Assembly (NCBI GenBank): GCA_024683485.1
Contig: JAIKYD010000003.1
Span: 25,231 to 89,230 of the forward strand
Source: Saccharofermentans sp.
GTDB taxonomy: Bacteria; Bacillota; Clostridia; Saccharofermentanales; Saccharofermentanaceae
DNA length: 64,000 nucleotides
Direction of reading: 5' to 3'
Shown here: piece by piece, positions 8,264 through 16,226 of the stretch
Numbering within the stretch: the stretch's first letter is position 1
How the letters are laid out: every line of letters begins with the position of its first letter
Program-made: the position numbers and the translations under genes
The notes under the pieces: generated by a model
What the model was told of the DNA's origin: nothing
Database searches by the model: none
What the model saw: only the letters and a program-made list of their open reading frames with translations

Positions 8264-9559
8264 TCACAACTCATCGATTAATGTGATTATATCTTTGATA
8301 GACATAAGTCTGTCATCGACCTCTTTAGCCCTGTGGTATCTCAGGATATCCTCAGCCGTTTTCTGCATTGCAGGGAACGCACTCCTTGTAAGCTGATTTG
8401 CGTAAATAACTATATTTACACCGTGCTGGGCAAGTTCTTCCTCAGTAATGATATTAAAGCTCGACGGAACAACAACGATAGGAGTCTCCTTATTATCTGC
8501 CCTGAACTTGTCACAGAACTCCAGGATCTCAGCAGGATCCTTCTTTCTGCTGTGGATCATTATGCCATCGGCACCAGCCGCAACGAATGCATGTGCACGT
8601 TCAAGCGCATCCTCCATTCCCTGCTCGAGGATAAGACTCTCGATCCTTGCAATGATCATGAAATCATCCGTAAGCTGTGCTTTCTTTCCTGCAGCGATCT
8701 TGGCACTCATCTCTTCGATGGTAGCCTGAGTCTGCTTGACCTCGGTACCGAAGAGCGAATTCTTCTTAAGACCTTTCTTGTCCTCAATGATAACTGCCGA
8801 CACGCCCATTCTCTCCAGTGAACGGACAGTATATACGAAATGCTCTGTAAGTCCGCCTGTATCACCGTCAAAGATTATCGGCTTTGTCGTAACTTCGGTA
8901 ATATCGTCTATCGTTCTGAATCTTGATGTCATATCAACGAGTTCGATATCAGGTTTGCCCTTTGCAGTGGAATCGCAGAGCGATGAGATCCACATGGCAT
9001 CGAACTGGTCGAGTCTGCCGTCATGCTCAACTATGGTCTTCTCAACGATAAGACCGGTAAGACCGCTGTGTGCCTCCATCGCCTTGACGATAGGTGTGAG
9101 ATGGATCAGCTGGCGAAGACGCTTTCTTCTGTACTCAGGCATGGCCAGCTTTTCCCTGAGCTGCATATCGATCTTCCTGACCTTCTCGTTGTATGTGTAG
9201 GGAATGTCGACCATTTCCCCTCCATACGCTTCAATAAGACCCTTAACATGGTCATATATCGACTTCTCAGGACCTTCTTTCCAGTTGTCACCATGAAGGA
9301 CATAGTCAGGCTTTATAAGAGCGATGACGTCGTCATACAGCATGTCATTCTGGATCACGACTTCATCCACACCCTCTATGCTCCTGTAAAGCTTAAGCCT
9401 TTCCTCCTGGCTTATGGTCGGGAATTTGTTATAGCGGATCGATGCCTCATCAGAAAGACAGCCGATTATAACGCGGCCTCTCTTCTTAGCCTCGTTGATG
9501 ATGTTCAAATGACCTTCGTGAATGACATCCGTGCAAAAACATGTATAAGCAGTCTTCAT
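8264..9559 (-). CDS. aepX: Phosphoenolpyruvate mutase with N-terminal cytidylyltransferase-like domain
   Basis: A 431-residue two-domain protein. Residues 1-130 are a nucleotidyltransferase fold of the glycerol-3-phosphate cytidylyltransferase type, with the HxGH motif as HEGH at 14-17 and an RYNKFPTIS-type region after it. Residues 150-431 are PEP mutase, with metal-site DGDTGG (231-236) and the mutase-specific loop EDKKGLKKNSLF (259-270), which separates it from isocitrate-lyase-like relatives. It rearranges PEP to phosphonopyruvate, forming the C-P bond. Such fusions are known in phosphonate clusters. The job of the N-terminal domain is unclear because a separate PntC-like enzyme is encoded two genes upstream. 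It starts 10 bases after the transaminase gene. Confidence 0.95.
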   Translation of the reverse strand: MKTAYTCFCTDVIHEGHLNIINEAKKRGRVIIGCLSDEASIRYNKFPTISQEERLKLYRSIEGVDEVVIQNDMLYDDVIALIKPDYVLHGDNWKEGPEKSIYDHVKGLIEAYGGEMVDIPYTYNEKVRKIDMQLREKLAMPEYRRKRLRQLIHLTPIVKAMEAHSGLTGLIVEKTIVEHDGRLDQFDAMWISSLCDSTAKGKPDIELVDMTSRFRTIDDITEVTTKPIIFDGDTGGLTEHFVYTVRSLERMGVSAVIIEDKKGLKKNSLFGTEVKQTQATIEEMSAKIAAGKKAQLTDDFMIIARIESLILEQGMEDALERAHAFVAAGADGIMIHSRKKDPAEILEFCDKFRADNKETPIVVVPSSFNIITEEELAQHGVNIVIYANQLTRSAFPAMQKTAEDILRYHRAKEVDDRLMSIKDIITLIDEL

Positions 9560-9569
9560 ATCATTTTCC

Positions 9570-10703
9570 TCAATTCTTGTAAGTTACGGGGATCTGAACT
9601 CCGGTCGATTCAAGGGCTTCCCTGAATACAACAAAGAAATCTTTGATATCATCTTCGTCTATAGCACCGAGAGAGCAAAGACGGAAAGTATTAGTAGTGC
9701 TGATCTTTCCGGGATAAATCGTAAATCCTCTCTCATAGCAGTAATCGTGAACCTTCTCAAAGCTCCAGTTGGGATCATCAGGATAGATGGCAGATGATAC
9801 TAATCCGGCTCTCCATTCAGGTTTGATGACCTGTTTGAAACCAAGTTCATCAAGGCCGTTGTTTATGGCATTGAACACGCGTGTGTGGCGTGCCCATTTC
9901 GCTTCCTCACCCTCGTTCCAGTATTCCTTAAGCGCCTGGATAGTCGCATATATCGTCTGTACCGGAGGCGTGAAATGCATCTCGCCTGTCTTCTCAAAGC
10001 ATTCGTACTGCAGATAAAGATTGCAGTAGTAACTTCTCTTCGGGAAGTCTTTGGATGCTTCGATGATTGCCCTGTTTCCAACAACAAAAGAAAGTCCCGT
10101 AAACGACATCAAACCCTTCTGAGCAGATGCCATACAGAAATCGATGTTGTCTTCCTCAATATTAATAGGTCTCATGGCATAGGTCGATGTGGTATCAACC
10201 GTGAATATTGCATTGTACTTGTGAACAAGAGCACCTATCTCTCTTATGGGATTCAGTATGCCTGTTCCGGTCTCATTGTGTGTTGTGTGAACCAGCCCGA
10301 TATCGGGATTCTCTTTCAGTGTCTTCTCGACAACATCAAGGTCAGGTCTCTCATCCACAGGGAACTTCAGATCGATATAAGGAAGGCCGTAATACTGACA
10401 TATCTCGACCGCCCTTGAGGAATAAGCGCCGTTGTTGATAACAAGGACCTTCTTTCCTTCAGGCAGCAGGCTGTTGACGCATATGTCGATGTTAATAGTG
10501 CCTGAACCGCAGAACAGCACGCTCGTATATTTCTCAAGATCCCCGTGAACAATTTTGACGAGGTCTTCACGGATTCCCTTCATAAGTCCGGCAAATTCTT
10601 TCTCGCGCGGACAGATATCAGGAACGACCTGGGCATACTTTACCGTATCCGTTGTCGTGGACGGACCGGGATTAAGAAGGATATTTCTCTTTACTGGATC
10701 CAT
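9570..10703 (-). CDS. phnW: 2-aminoethylphosphonate transaminase
   Basis: A 377-residue class V PLP aminotransferase. The N-terminus KRNILLNPGPSTTTDTVKYA is the usual PhnW-type opening. CGSGTINIDICVNSL is the cofactor phosphate loop, VDTTSTYAMRPINIE contains the PLP-binding Asp, and the Schiff-base lysine is in MASAQKGLMSFTG. In catabolic operons PhnW removes the amine from AEP; here, beside PEP mutase and decarboxylase, it should run in the biosynthetic direction, phosphonoacetaldehyde plus an amino donor to AEP. It starts 15 bases after the pntC-like gene. The family is certain; direction is inferred from context. Confidence 0.92.
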   Translation of the reverse strand: MDPVKRNILLNPGPSTTTDTVKYAQVVPDICPREKEFAGLMKGIREDLVKIVHGDLEKYTSVLFCGSGTINIDICVNSLLPEGKKVLVINNGAYSSRAVEICQYYGLPYIDLKFPVDERPDLDVVEKTLKENPDIGLVHTTHNETGTGILNPIREIGALVHKYNAIFTVDTTSTYAMRPINIEEDNIDFCMASAQKGLMSFTGLSFVVGNRAIIEASKDFPKRSYYCNLYLQYECFEKTGEMHFTPPVQTIYATIQALKEYWNEGEEAKWARHTRVFNAINNGLDELGFKQVIKPEWRAGLVSSAIYPDDPNWSFEKVHDYCYERGFTIYPGKISTTNTFRLCSLGAIDEDDIKDFFVVFREALESTGVQIPVTYKN

Positions 10704-10718
10704 TTTCGTTACACTCCA

Positions 10719-11609
10719 TCAAACATCATATGTGGGATCTATCTTCTTGAGTTCCTTGAAGGTATCTATCTCAACGATATCCTCATCAAAGCACTCCCGT
10801 ACTTCCACTGCATAATTCTTCTTCCTGTAAACAAGAGGGACCTGTTCCCAGTATCTCTCCTTGCCGCCTGGTGTCGAGAACACATCGGGAATATCCTTGG
10901 CAAGCTTCTTTCCGTCCTCTTCATTCCAGTAGCTTATGCCAACCATCTGCCAGCAGTCTTCCCCGCCAACTTTCTCTTCAACGATAACTCCGTCCTTGAC
11001 CTCAAAACACCAGTCATCCGTGCGGTCTTTTCTGATGGCAAGGAAGTCTGAAGTATAGTGATATTTCGTGATTATCTTGTGATTTGATAAGAGCAGGTCT
11101 GCCTCAAAAACATAGGCGTTGGAAAGCAGTTCCTTTGCAATCATGGAAGAGCTTATGTTATTTGCCTCATTATAAACGGGATTCTCAAGGAACCTGATCA
11201 TAGGATACTTGTAAAGAAGCTGATCGAACTGCTCCGCAAGATATCCGCGGACAATATAGATCTCTTCGATACCGGCTTCAAGACAGGCATCGATAAGGTG
11301 ATCGATGATCCTTGTGCCCTTTACTCTGACAAGCGGCTTGGGAGTATTAAAGGTTATGGGAACAAGCCTGGAACCGAATCCTGCCGCGATAAAGATGGCT
11401 CGCTTCGCTCTGTAAGGTTCAAGAGCGTTCATTCCGTCTGCAGTAATGCTGCCATTTGAAACAAGTCCTGCATCCGTGAGTTCCTTGACCGCCCTGTTGA
11501 CCGTACCGAGGCTGTGGCCTGTAAGTTTTTCAATGTCTCTCTGCGTTAAAGGACCGGATTCCAAAGCCATCCTCTCCAACACGTCAAACTGTTTTCTAGT
11601 AAGATTCAT
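10719..11609 (-). CDS. pntC: PntC-like AEP cytidylyltransferase with N-terminal winged helix
   Basis: A 296-residue fusion. Residues 1-65 are a MarR/ROK-like winged helix (LTQRDIEKLTGHSLGTVNRA as recognition region). Residues 68-296 are a LicC-type nucleotidyltransferase with signature GFGSRLVPITFNTPKPL at 77-93. LicC relatives activate phosphocholine with CTP; PntC relatives activate 2-aminoethylphosphonate. The next three genes make AEP, so CMP-AEP is the expected product, used by LicD. As first gene of the operon with a DNA-binding-like domain, it could also regulate its own transcription; two copies of a 14-base repeat sit in its promoter region. AGGAG precedes the ATG. Substrate is inferred from neighbours; a CTP:phosphocholine enzyme is the alternative. 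Confidence 0.85.
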   Translation of the reverse strand: MNLTRKQFDVLERMALESGPLTQRDIEKLTGHSLGTVNRAVKELTDAGLVSNGSITADGMNALEPYRAKRAIFIAAGFGSRLVPITFNTPKPLVRVKGTRIIDHLIDACLEAGIEEIYIVRGYLAEQFDQLLYKYPMIRFLENPVYNEANNISSSMIAKELLSNAYVFEADLLLSNHKIITKYHYTSDFLAIRKDRTDDWCFEVKDGVIVEEKVGGEDCWQMVGISYWNEEDGKKLAKDIPDVFSTPGGKERYWEQVPLVYRKKNYAVEVRECFDEDIVEIDTFKELKKIDPTYDV

Positions 11610-11633
11610 AATAACTCCTGATGTTTAATATTG

Positions 11634-11674
11634 ACACATTATCGCACCGATATTGAACACACGTCAATCTTTTT
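11634..11674 (-). promoter_or_regulatory. Promoter of the AEP-glycan operon
   Basis: On the minus strand TTGACG is followed after 18 bases by GATAAT, preceded by TG one base earlier (extended -10), about 25 bases before the pntC ATG at 11609. This is the only good promoter seen upstream of the operon. The -10 lies inside one copy of a 14-base direct repeat (11635-11648). Confidence 0.5.
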
Positions 11675-11699
11675 AATATAAATGCCACATTACTGCACC
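11635..11699. repeat. Direct repeat pair in pntC promoter region (possible operators)
   Basis: CACATTATCGCACC at 11635-11648 and CACATTACTGCACC at 11686-11699 match at 12 of 14 positions, with starts 51 bases apart (about five helical turns). The proximal copy covers the -10 of the pntC promoter and the distal one lies near the start of the divergent ribU promoter. The arrangement suits a DNA-binding protein, but could be chance. Confidence 0.4.
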
Positions 11700-11717
11700 A
11701 TGTTAATCCGCAGGATA

Positions 11718-11745
11718 TTGCAATTTGGAAGGTTGAATGTATAAT
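11718..11745 (+). promoter_or_regulatory. Promoter of the FMN riboswitch-ribU transcript
   Basis: TTGCAA at 11718-11723, a 16-base spacer, and a perfect TATAAT at 11740-11745. The predicted start near 11751 places the FMN aptamer at the very 5' end of the RNA. Confidence 0.65.
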
Positions 11746-11748
11746 TTG

Positions 11749-11880
11749 AGGCGTCCAAGGCGGAGTGTGATTCTCCGACCGGCGGTAAGCGTCATAGCGC
11801 AAGCCCGCAAGCCTCATAAATCATTAAGGTGAGGTTGACCCGGTGGGATTCCGGGGCCGACGGTAAAGTCCGGAAGAAAG
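11749..11880 (+). ncRNA. FMN riboswitch (RFN element)
   Basis: The conserved blocks of the FMN aptamer appear in order: GGCGGAGTGTGATTCTCC, GACCGGCGGTAA, AAGCCCGCAAGCC, TTGACCCGGTGGGATTCCGG, GGCCGACGGTAAAGTCCGGA. It sits just upstream of ribU. No terminator hairpin lies between aptamer and gene, and the ribosome binding site (AGGAAG) follows the last aptamer block directly, so control of translation start is more likely than attenuation. The closing helix P1 is poor. Confidence 0.93.
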
Positions 11881-11894
11881 GAAGTGTATTTTCT

Positions 11895-12554
11895 ATGACT
11901 GAAACCCATGTAACCGTTAAGACGGATTCCCGTTCTGCACGCAAGATCATGATCCGCAGGATCGCTGCCTGCGCCATTCTGACAGCGATGGCTGTTCTGC
12001 TTATGTATCTTGAGATTCCGCTCCCGTTTATGCCGGTATTCCTTAAGTTTGATTTCGCCGAACTTCCGGTTCTTATCGGAACATTTGCACTGGGTCCCGT
12101 CTGGGGGATCGTGATCGAGCTTCTCAAGAACCTGATCCACCTGCCTGTTACACAGACCATGGGTATCGGTGAGCTGTCGAACTTCATCACCGGGGTTATC
12201 TATGTCGGAACAGCAGGTCTCATTTACCGCAAATTCCGCACCAAAAAAGGCGCAGCAGCCTCAATGGCCATAGCAACACTTGTACTTGCCATAGTCTCAG
12301 TACCCGTCAACGCTTTCATCACTCTTCCCTTATACGGTTCCATAATGAACTTCCCCATTGAAGCCATCATCGGAATGAGTGCTGATGCAAACCCGCTCGT
12401 TAAGGACAAGATCTCTCTCCTACTGGCCGTGTTCGTTCCTTTTAACCTTTTCAAGGGAACTGTTGTCGGAATCATCACATTCTTCGTTTATAAGCCGATC
12501 TCCAAACTTATCAACAGGACTTACGACGAGACACACATTAAAGAGAAAGCCTGA
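11895..12554 (+). CDS. ribU: Riboflavin ECF transporter S component
   Basis: A 219-residue integral membrane protein with about six helices. It has the ECF S-component features FMPVFLKFDFAELPVLIGTF and GPVWGIVIELLKNLIHL, the latter typical of RibU. It binds riboflavin outside and, with a shared energising module (EcfA/A'/T, not in this window), imports it. The start is ATG 11895, after AGGAAG; an earlier in-frame opening lies inside the riboswitch and is unlikely to be used. Flavin-dependent control by the upstream FMN riboswitch agrees with the assignment. Monocistronic, convergent with the YfhO gene. Confidence 0.95.
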   Translation: MTETHVTVKTDSRSARKIMIRRIAACAILTAMAVLLMYLEIPLPFMPVFLKFDFAELPVLIGTFALGPVWGIVIELLKNLIHLPVTQTMGIGELSNFITGVIYVGTAGLIYRKFRTKKGAAASMAIATLVLAIVSVPVNAFITLPLYGSIMNFPIEAIIGMSADANPLVKDKISLLLAVFVPFNLFKGTVVGIITFFVYKPISKLINRTYDETHIKEKA

Positions 12555-12654
12555 ACTAAGGACATCAGCTGTTCTGATCAGACATTAAGACAGGCTGAGG
12601 TGTGATCTATACTCAGTTAATTCCTTTGGTGACAGTGAAATAGTTTTTATACTA

Positions 12655-15291
12655 TTATCCCTGTTCACCATTATCAACTGTGCCTGATTTTTCGACACTA
12701 CCATTTACAGCTGTCTTTCTCTTTTTATGATCAACAACGATTAATACAACGCAGCCAATAAAAGCTGTTCCAAACAGATACAAGCCATAGTCAAGCCATG
12801 CCGGGAAGAATCTTAATTCATATGTGTGGGAACCTTCAGGCGCATTTACAGACATGAACAGATCCAAAGTTTTTTCTATATCAGCCTTCTGTCCGTCGAT
12901 GTAACAGGTCCAGCCTTCGTCCCAGGGGATCGTGAACAGGATCACCTGGCCTTCTGATGCTGTAAAAGAACCCTTCAGGCAAGTTTCTTTCTCAACATTT
13001 ACAGAGATGTCTCTTGCATTCAATTCTTTTGCATATCCGGCGACCAGGCTGTTATCTGCCACTGCATATACCATTTTGGATCCAAAACTCATAAGGGCGT
13101 CCCCAGGCTTCTGACCCTCTCCGACCGTCTGTGTATCGGTTACAGTATCTCCTTCCTGATAATAGCCGATATATTTCATGGTCAGTTCACTGCTTCCGTT
13201 TGAAGAATCAGGAACAGAAGTATCACAACGGTATATAGGACCAGTTTTCGATGCAACAAATGAAGCTTCAATATATGCTTCACCGGAAGCATCATACTGG
13301 ACACCATTGCGTATTTCTTCACTTGTGACAGTCATTAATCCTTCAGGATCCTGATATGTAAAAGTAACATCGTCCTGAATGGTAAAGATATCTCCGTCAA
13401 GCCCGGTCATGCTCTTCCAGACATCGTTTAGATTCTCGAACACATTATTTCCCATCTCAATGCTCTCTATCTCACGGTTTGACAGAACAGCAATTTCCAG
13501 AGCATTCTCATTTAAATAAATGTAATTTTCTCCGGCAGCAGATATCTGTGCATAATCTTTTTCTTCAGTGATATCTTCACGTGAGGCGGTAATATACTTC
13601 AGACCAAGAAGAGCGTCAGTTGCAGCCGGTGCACCGGTCTGGTACCAGTGCCTCATACTGTGCCAGTTTATTCCCAGCCTGTTAAGCTGCTGATGAATAA
13701 ACTTCCTGTCTCCGGGACCGGAATGGGTAACTCCGTTATAACCATACTGAACAGGATCAGAAGAATAGCCGCCAAGATCCGTTTTGTCTTTTTCCATCCG
13801 GAAGAAACCGCTGTCAAACGATCTGATCGCATCCACAGAACCACTGGCGGACTCGAGATTTGCCAGATACTGCGTCTGATCCATTTCCCATTCTCTGACA
13901 TTCAATATTGATATTGCAAAATTGGCAAAAAGGTTCATCGACAACGGCAGGACAAGCAGCGCCGTCAGATAAACTTTTTTCTGGCTGCGCTTCTTGTAAA
14001 ACTTATAGATGACATACATCGTAAGCATCAGCGCAAGATCCAATACCACTAATCCGCCGCTTATAAATTCATAGCTGACAGAGAATATAACTACTGTTGA
14101 GGCCAGAATGATAAGCCCGCATTTTCTGATGTCTTCCCCGTCCAGTTCATCAATATATCCGAATTCCTCGGCTGCCAGCAGTATCAGAAAGAATGTGAAA
14201 ACAAATGAGTATCTGTAATTGAACCAGTTGGTGTGCGTGCCGCCGTGCATCAGTTTTGTGAATACAGAAACATAGAAGGTCAACAGATAGAAGCCAAGAA
14301 CAAAGCCTGCGGCCTTTCTCCTGCGGATGTCTATCTTCCTGTTGATAAAGAACAGAATGACCAGACAGACCACAAGAATCCCGCAGAATATGAACGGCAG
14401 ACCATCTTCTAATTCATCGCAGCTGTTTGCTCCGGAAAAGAGTTTTGAGAATATCTGGATAAAAGGCATATTCTCATCGAAAAGCAATCCTCCCTTATCC
14501 TGATCGATACGCCCTCCTGAATATGCTTTTATCGCCGGCATCCACACCGGAGCAGCAAGCAATCCTGCAATCACAGATGATATTGACCACTTAAGGATAA
14601 TGCTCTTTCTGTCGCATTCAGACGTATACAGATATGCCCCGAAAATAATTACCGAAGCAACACACAGCATAAACCCGAAGTAGAAACTGAAGAATATCGA
14701 TAAAGCCAGGGAAACGATATAAAGAAGCGGTGATCTGCCTCTGAAGATCTTCCTGAGTCCTAAAGCTATCAGAGGAAGGAACTGGGGGCCGATGAAGAAG
14801 AAGAAATGGAAGCAGTAAGCCACATTAAAACCCATGAGGGCATAACTTGTGGAAAACAGCAGATTGCTTAGATCATGCCCTCTTACATCAGCCAGCAAAA
14901 GATACATTGTCACGCCGCAGATGCAGATATTGATAACCGTTATCCACGTGAAGTATTCCGTCATATTCTCCGGCGTTGCAAAGAAAGTGAGAAGCGTAAC
15001 CGGTGTTATTCCGCCCCAGGCCAAAAGGCTCCATTCATTTCCTCCGAGGCCGTTCTTAAAAGAATAAAAGAGGTTCTCCTGCCCGTGCAGAATCCTGCTG
15101 AAATTGGAGAAACTTCTTACATAAAGCGTCCCGTCACTTATGGCCAGATTATGGCTGCCAAAAGGTGTTATCCCAAGAACAAACAGTGCGGCTATGACAA
15201 GAATACATGGAAGCAGAAAAGAGAGAAGCAAATAAATGACTTTGCCGTCTCCGGTCTTTATCTTCAATTTTTCATCCGTAAATGATTCCAT
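12655..15291 (-). CDS. YfhO-family membrane glycosyltransferase-like protein
   Basis: An 878-residue protein. Residues 1-460 contain about 12-14 transmembrane helices in the GT-C pattern, with the YfhO-type first-loop motif GSHNLAISDGTLYVRSF (about 45-61). After about residue 465 a large extracytoplasmic domain follows, ending in VNAPEGSHTYELRFFPAWLD and a last helix near 845. YfhO relatives in Bacillus and Listeria add sugars to teichoic acid outside the membrane using lipid-phosphate sugars. Here it is last in an operon with an esterase and a Wzy/ligase-like protein, so it probably modifies an exported polymer. AGGAG precedes ATG 15291. The sugar is unknown. Confidence 0.85.
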   Translation of the reverse strand: MESFTDEKLKIKTGDGKVIYLLLSFLLPCILVIAALFVLGITPFGSHNLAISDGTLYVRSFSNFSRILHGQENLFYSFKNGLGGNEWSLLAWGGITPVTLLTFFATPENMTEYFTWITVINICICGVTMYLLLADVRGHDLSNLLFSTSYALMGFNVAYCFHFFFFIGPQFLPLIALGLRKIFRGRSPLLYIVSLALSIFFSFYFGFMLCVASVIIFGAYLYTSECDRKSIILKWSISSVIAGLLAAPVWMPAIKAYSGGRIDQDKGGLLFDENMPFIQIFSKLFSGANSCDELEDGLPFIFCGILVVCLVILFFINRKIDIRRRKAAGFVLGFYLLTFYVSVFTKLMHGGTHTNWFNYRYSFVFTFFLILLAAEEFGYIDELDGEDIRKCGLIILASTVVIFSVSYEFISGGLVVLDLALMLTMYVIYKFYKKRSQKKVYLTALLVLPLSMNLFANFAISILNVREWEMDQTQYLANLESASGSVDAIRSFDSGFFRMEKDKTDLGGYSSDPVQYGYNGVTHSGPGDRKFIHQQLNRLGINWHSMRHWYQTGAPAATDALLGLKYITASREDITEEKDYAQISAAGENYIYLNENALEIAVLSNREIESIEMGNNVFENLNDVWKSMTGLDGDIFTIQDDVTFTYQDPEGLMTVTSEEIRNGVQYDASGEAYIEASFVASKTGPIYRCDTSVPDSSNGSSELTMKYIGYYQEGDTVTDTQTVGEGQKPGDALMSFGSKMVYAVADNSLVAGYAKELNARDISVNVEKETCLKGSFTASEGQVILFTIPWDEGWTCYIDGQKADIEKTLDLFMSVNAPEGSHTYELRFFPAWLDYGLYLFGTAFIGCVVLIVVDHKKRKTAVNGSVEKSGTVDNGEQG

Positions 15292-15318
15292 CGAAGGCTG
15301 CTCCTGAATTTTCCGGAA

Positions 15319-16206
15319 TTATCTTCTTCCAACCGCATTCTCAGCGATAATCCCTATTGACTTGACCGATTGGGGCCACTCGGGATGCGCTATGGGAAAG
15401 ACGTGATGCATCTTAAGATCGCCTTCATTTTTCGCCTCATAGTATAGAGCATTATCAAAATGTTCTTTAAATGCCCTGTCCTGCTCACGAAGGAAATCTT
15501 CTTCACCGGTGATTATCGCTATCCTGAGATCGCTGTCCCGTTCCGCGATCAGACCGAGATCATACGCGTAGTCAGGAAGGCGCTGCGTATCTGTGCGGTC
15601 ATCGATGCGGTTCTCAAAATATAACCCCGGAAAACCCTTTGGATGGTTCTGGATCCCGGGACAGATAAGTCCTGCGGATTCGACTGTACCTTTGGGTTTC
15701 TCGAAAACCCACATCCTGTGTGCTATATGTCTGCTCCTGGCAGCAATAGCCACCATGTAAGCAAGATATCCTCCCGCTGAATCACCAACGGTGTGAAACT
15801 TTTTGAACCCGTACTTTATATAAACAAAATTGATCGCTTTGAATATCTCCGTAATTATCTGCGGGAGTTCAGCTTCCGGCATTAACGTATAGTCAACATT
15901 GACAACGGGGATTCCGGCTTTGATCGCCAGATGCATGCCGAAATTCTGATCAAGTTTCTTGAACCCGTAAACAAAAGCACCGCCGTGGATCAGTATGAAG
16001 CATTCTCTCGCGCCGACACAGCCGAACGGTGTATAGACATCCAGTTTGAGAGGCTTGGGGCCGTCCTTGTAAGTAATGTCCATCTCCGTTTTGCATCCCG
16101 CAGGAAAAACCTCATTCTCAAGTCTGGGCGTATCAAAAGCCGTACAGTTCCTGATAAAGATCTGCCTTTCCTTCTCTGCTTTGTGCCGGATGAAAGAGTT
16201 GAACAA
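15319..16206 (-). CDS. Alpha/beta hydrolase, esterase/lipase-like (HSL type)
   Basis: A 295-residue alpha/beta hydrolase. ILIHGGAFVYG carries the HGG oxyanion-hole motif and VGDSAGGYLAYM the GDSAGG nucleophile Ser of the hormone-sensitive-lipase family. The catalytic Asp/Glu is probably in ITGEEDFLREQ and the His in KMHHVFPIAHPEW. There is no signal peptide, so it is cytoplasmic. The start is TTG at 16206, chosen because AAGGAGG lies 6-7 bases upstream and no in-frame ATG is near. Between a YfhO gene and a Wzy-like gene, it may remove an acyl group from a glycan intermediate, but function is not set by sequence. Confidence 0.85.
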   Translation of the reverse strand: MFNSFIRHKAEKERQIFIRNCTAFDTPRLENEVFPAGCKTEMDITYKDGPKPLKLDVYTPFGCVGARECFILIHGGAFVYGFKKLDQNFGMHLAIKAGIPVVNVDYTLMPEAELPQIITEIFKAINFVYIKYGFKKFHTVGDSAGGYLAYMVAIAARSRHIAHRMWVFEKPKGTVESAGLICPGIQNHPKGFPGLYFENRIDDRTDTQRLPDYAYDLGLIAERDSDLRIAIITGEEDFLREQDRAFKEHFDNALYYEAKNEGDLKMHHVFPIAHPEWPQSVKSIGIIAENAVGRR

Positions 16207-16226
16207 GGGAAGCCTCCTTCCTTATG

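Noticed and set aside
463..11609. Phosphocholine decoration pathway
   Set aside because: LicD and a LicC-like fold are present, but there is no choline kinase or choline transporter, and a complete AEP pathway sits in the same operon.
11829..11894. Upstream extension of ribU
   Set aside because: Would start inside the FMN aptamer; ATG 11895 follows a ribosome binding site and begins a normal RibU N-terminus.
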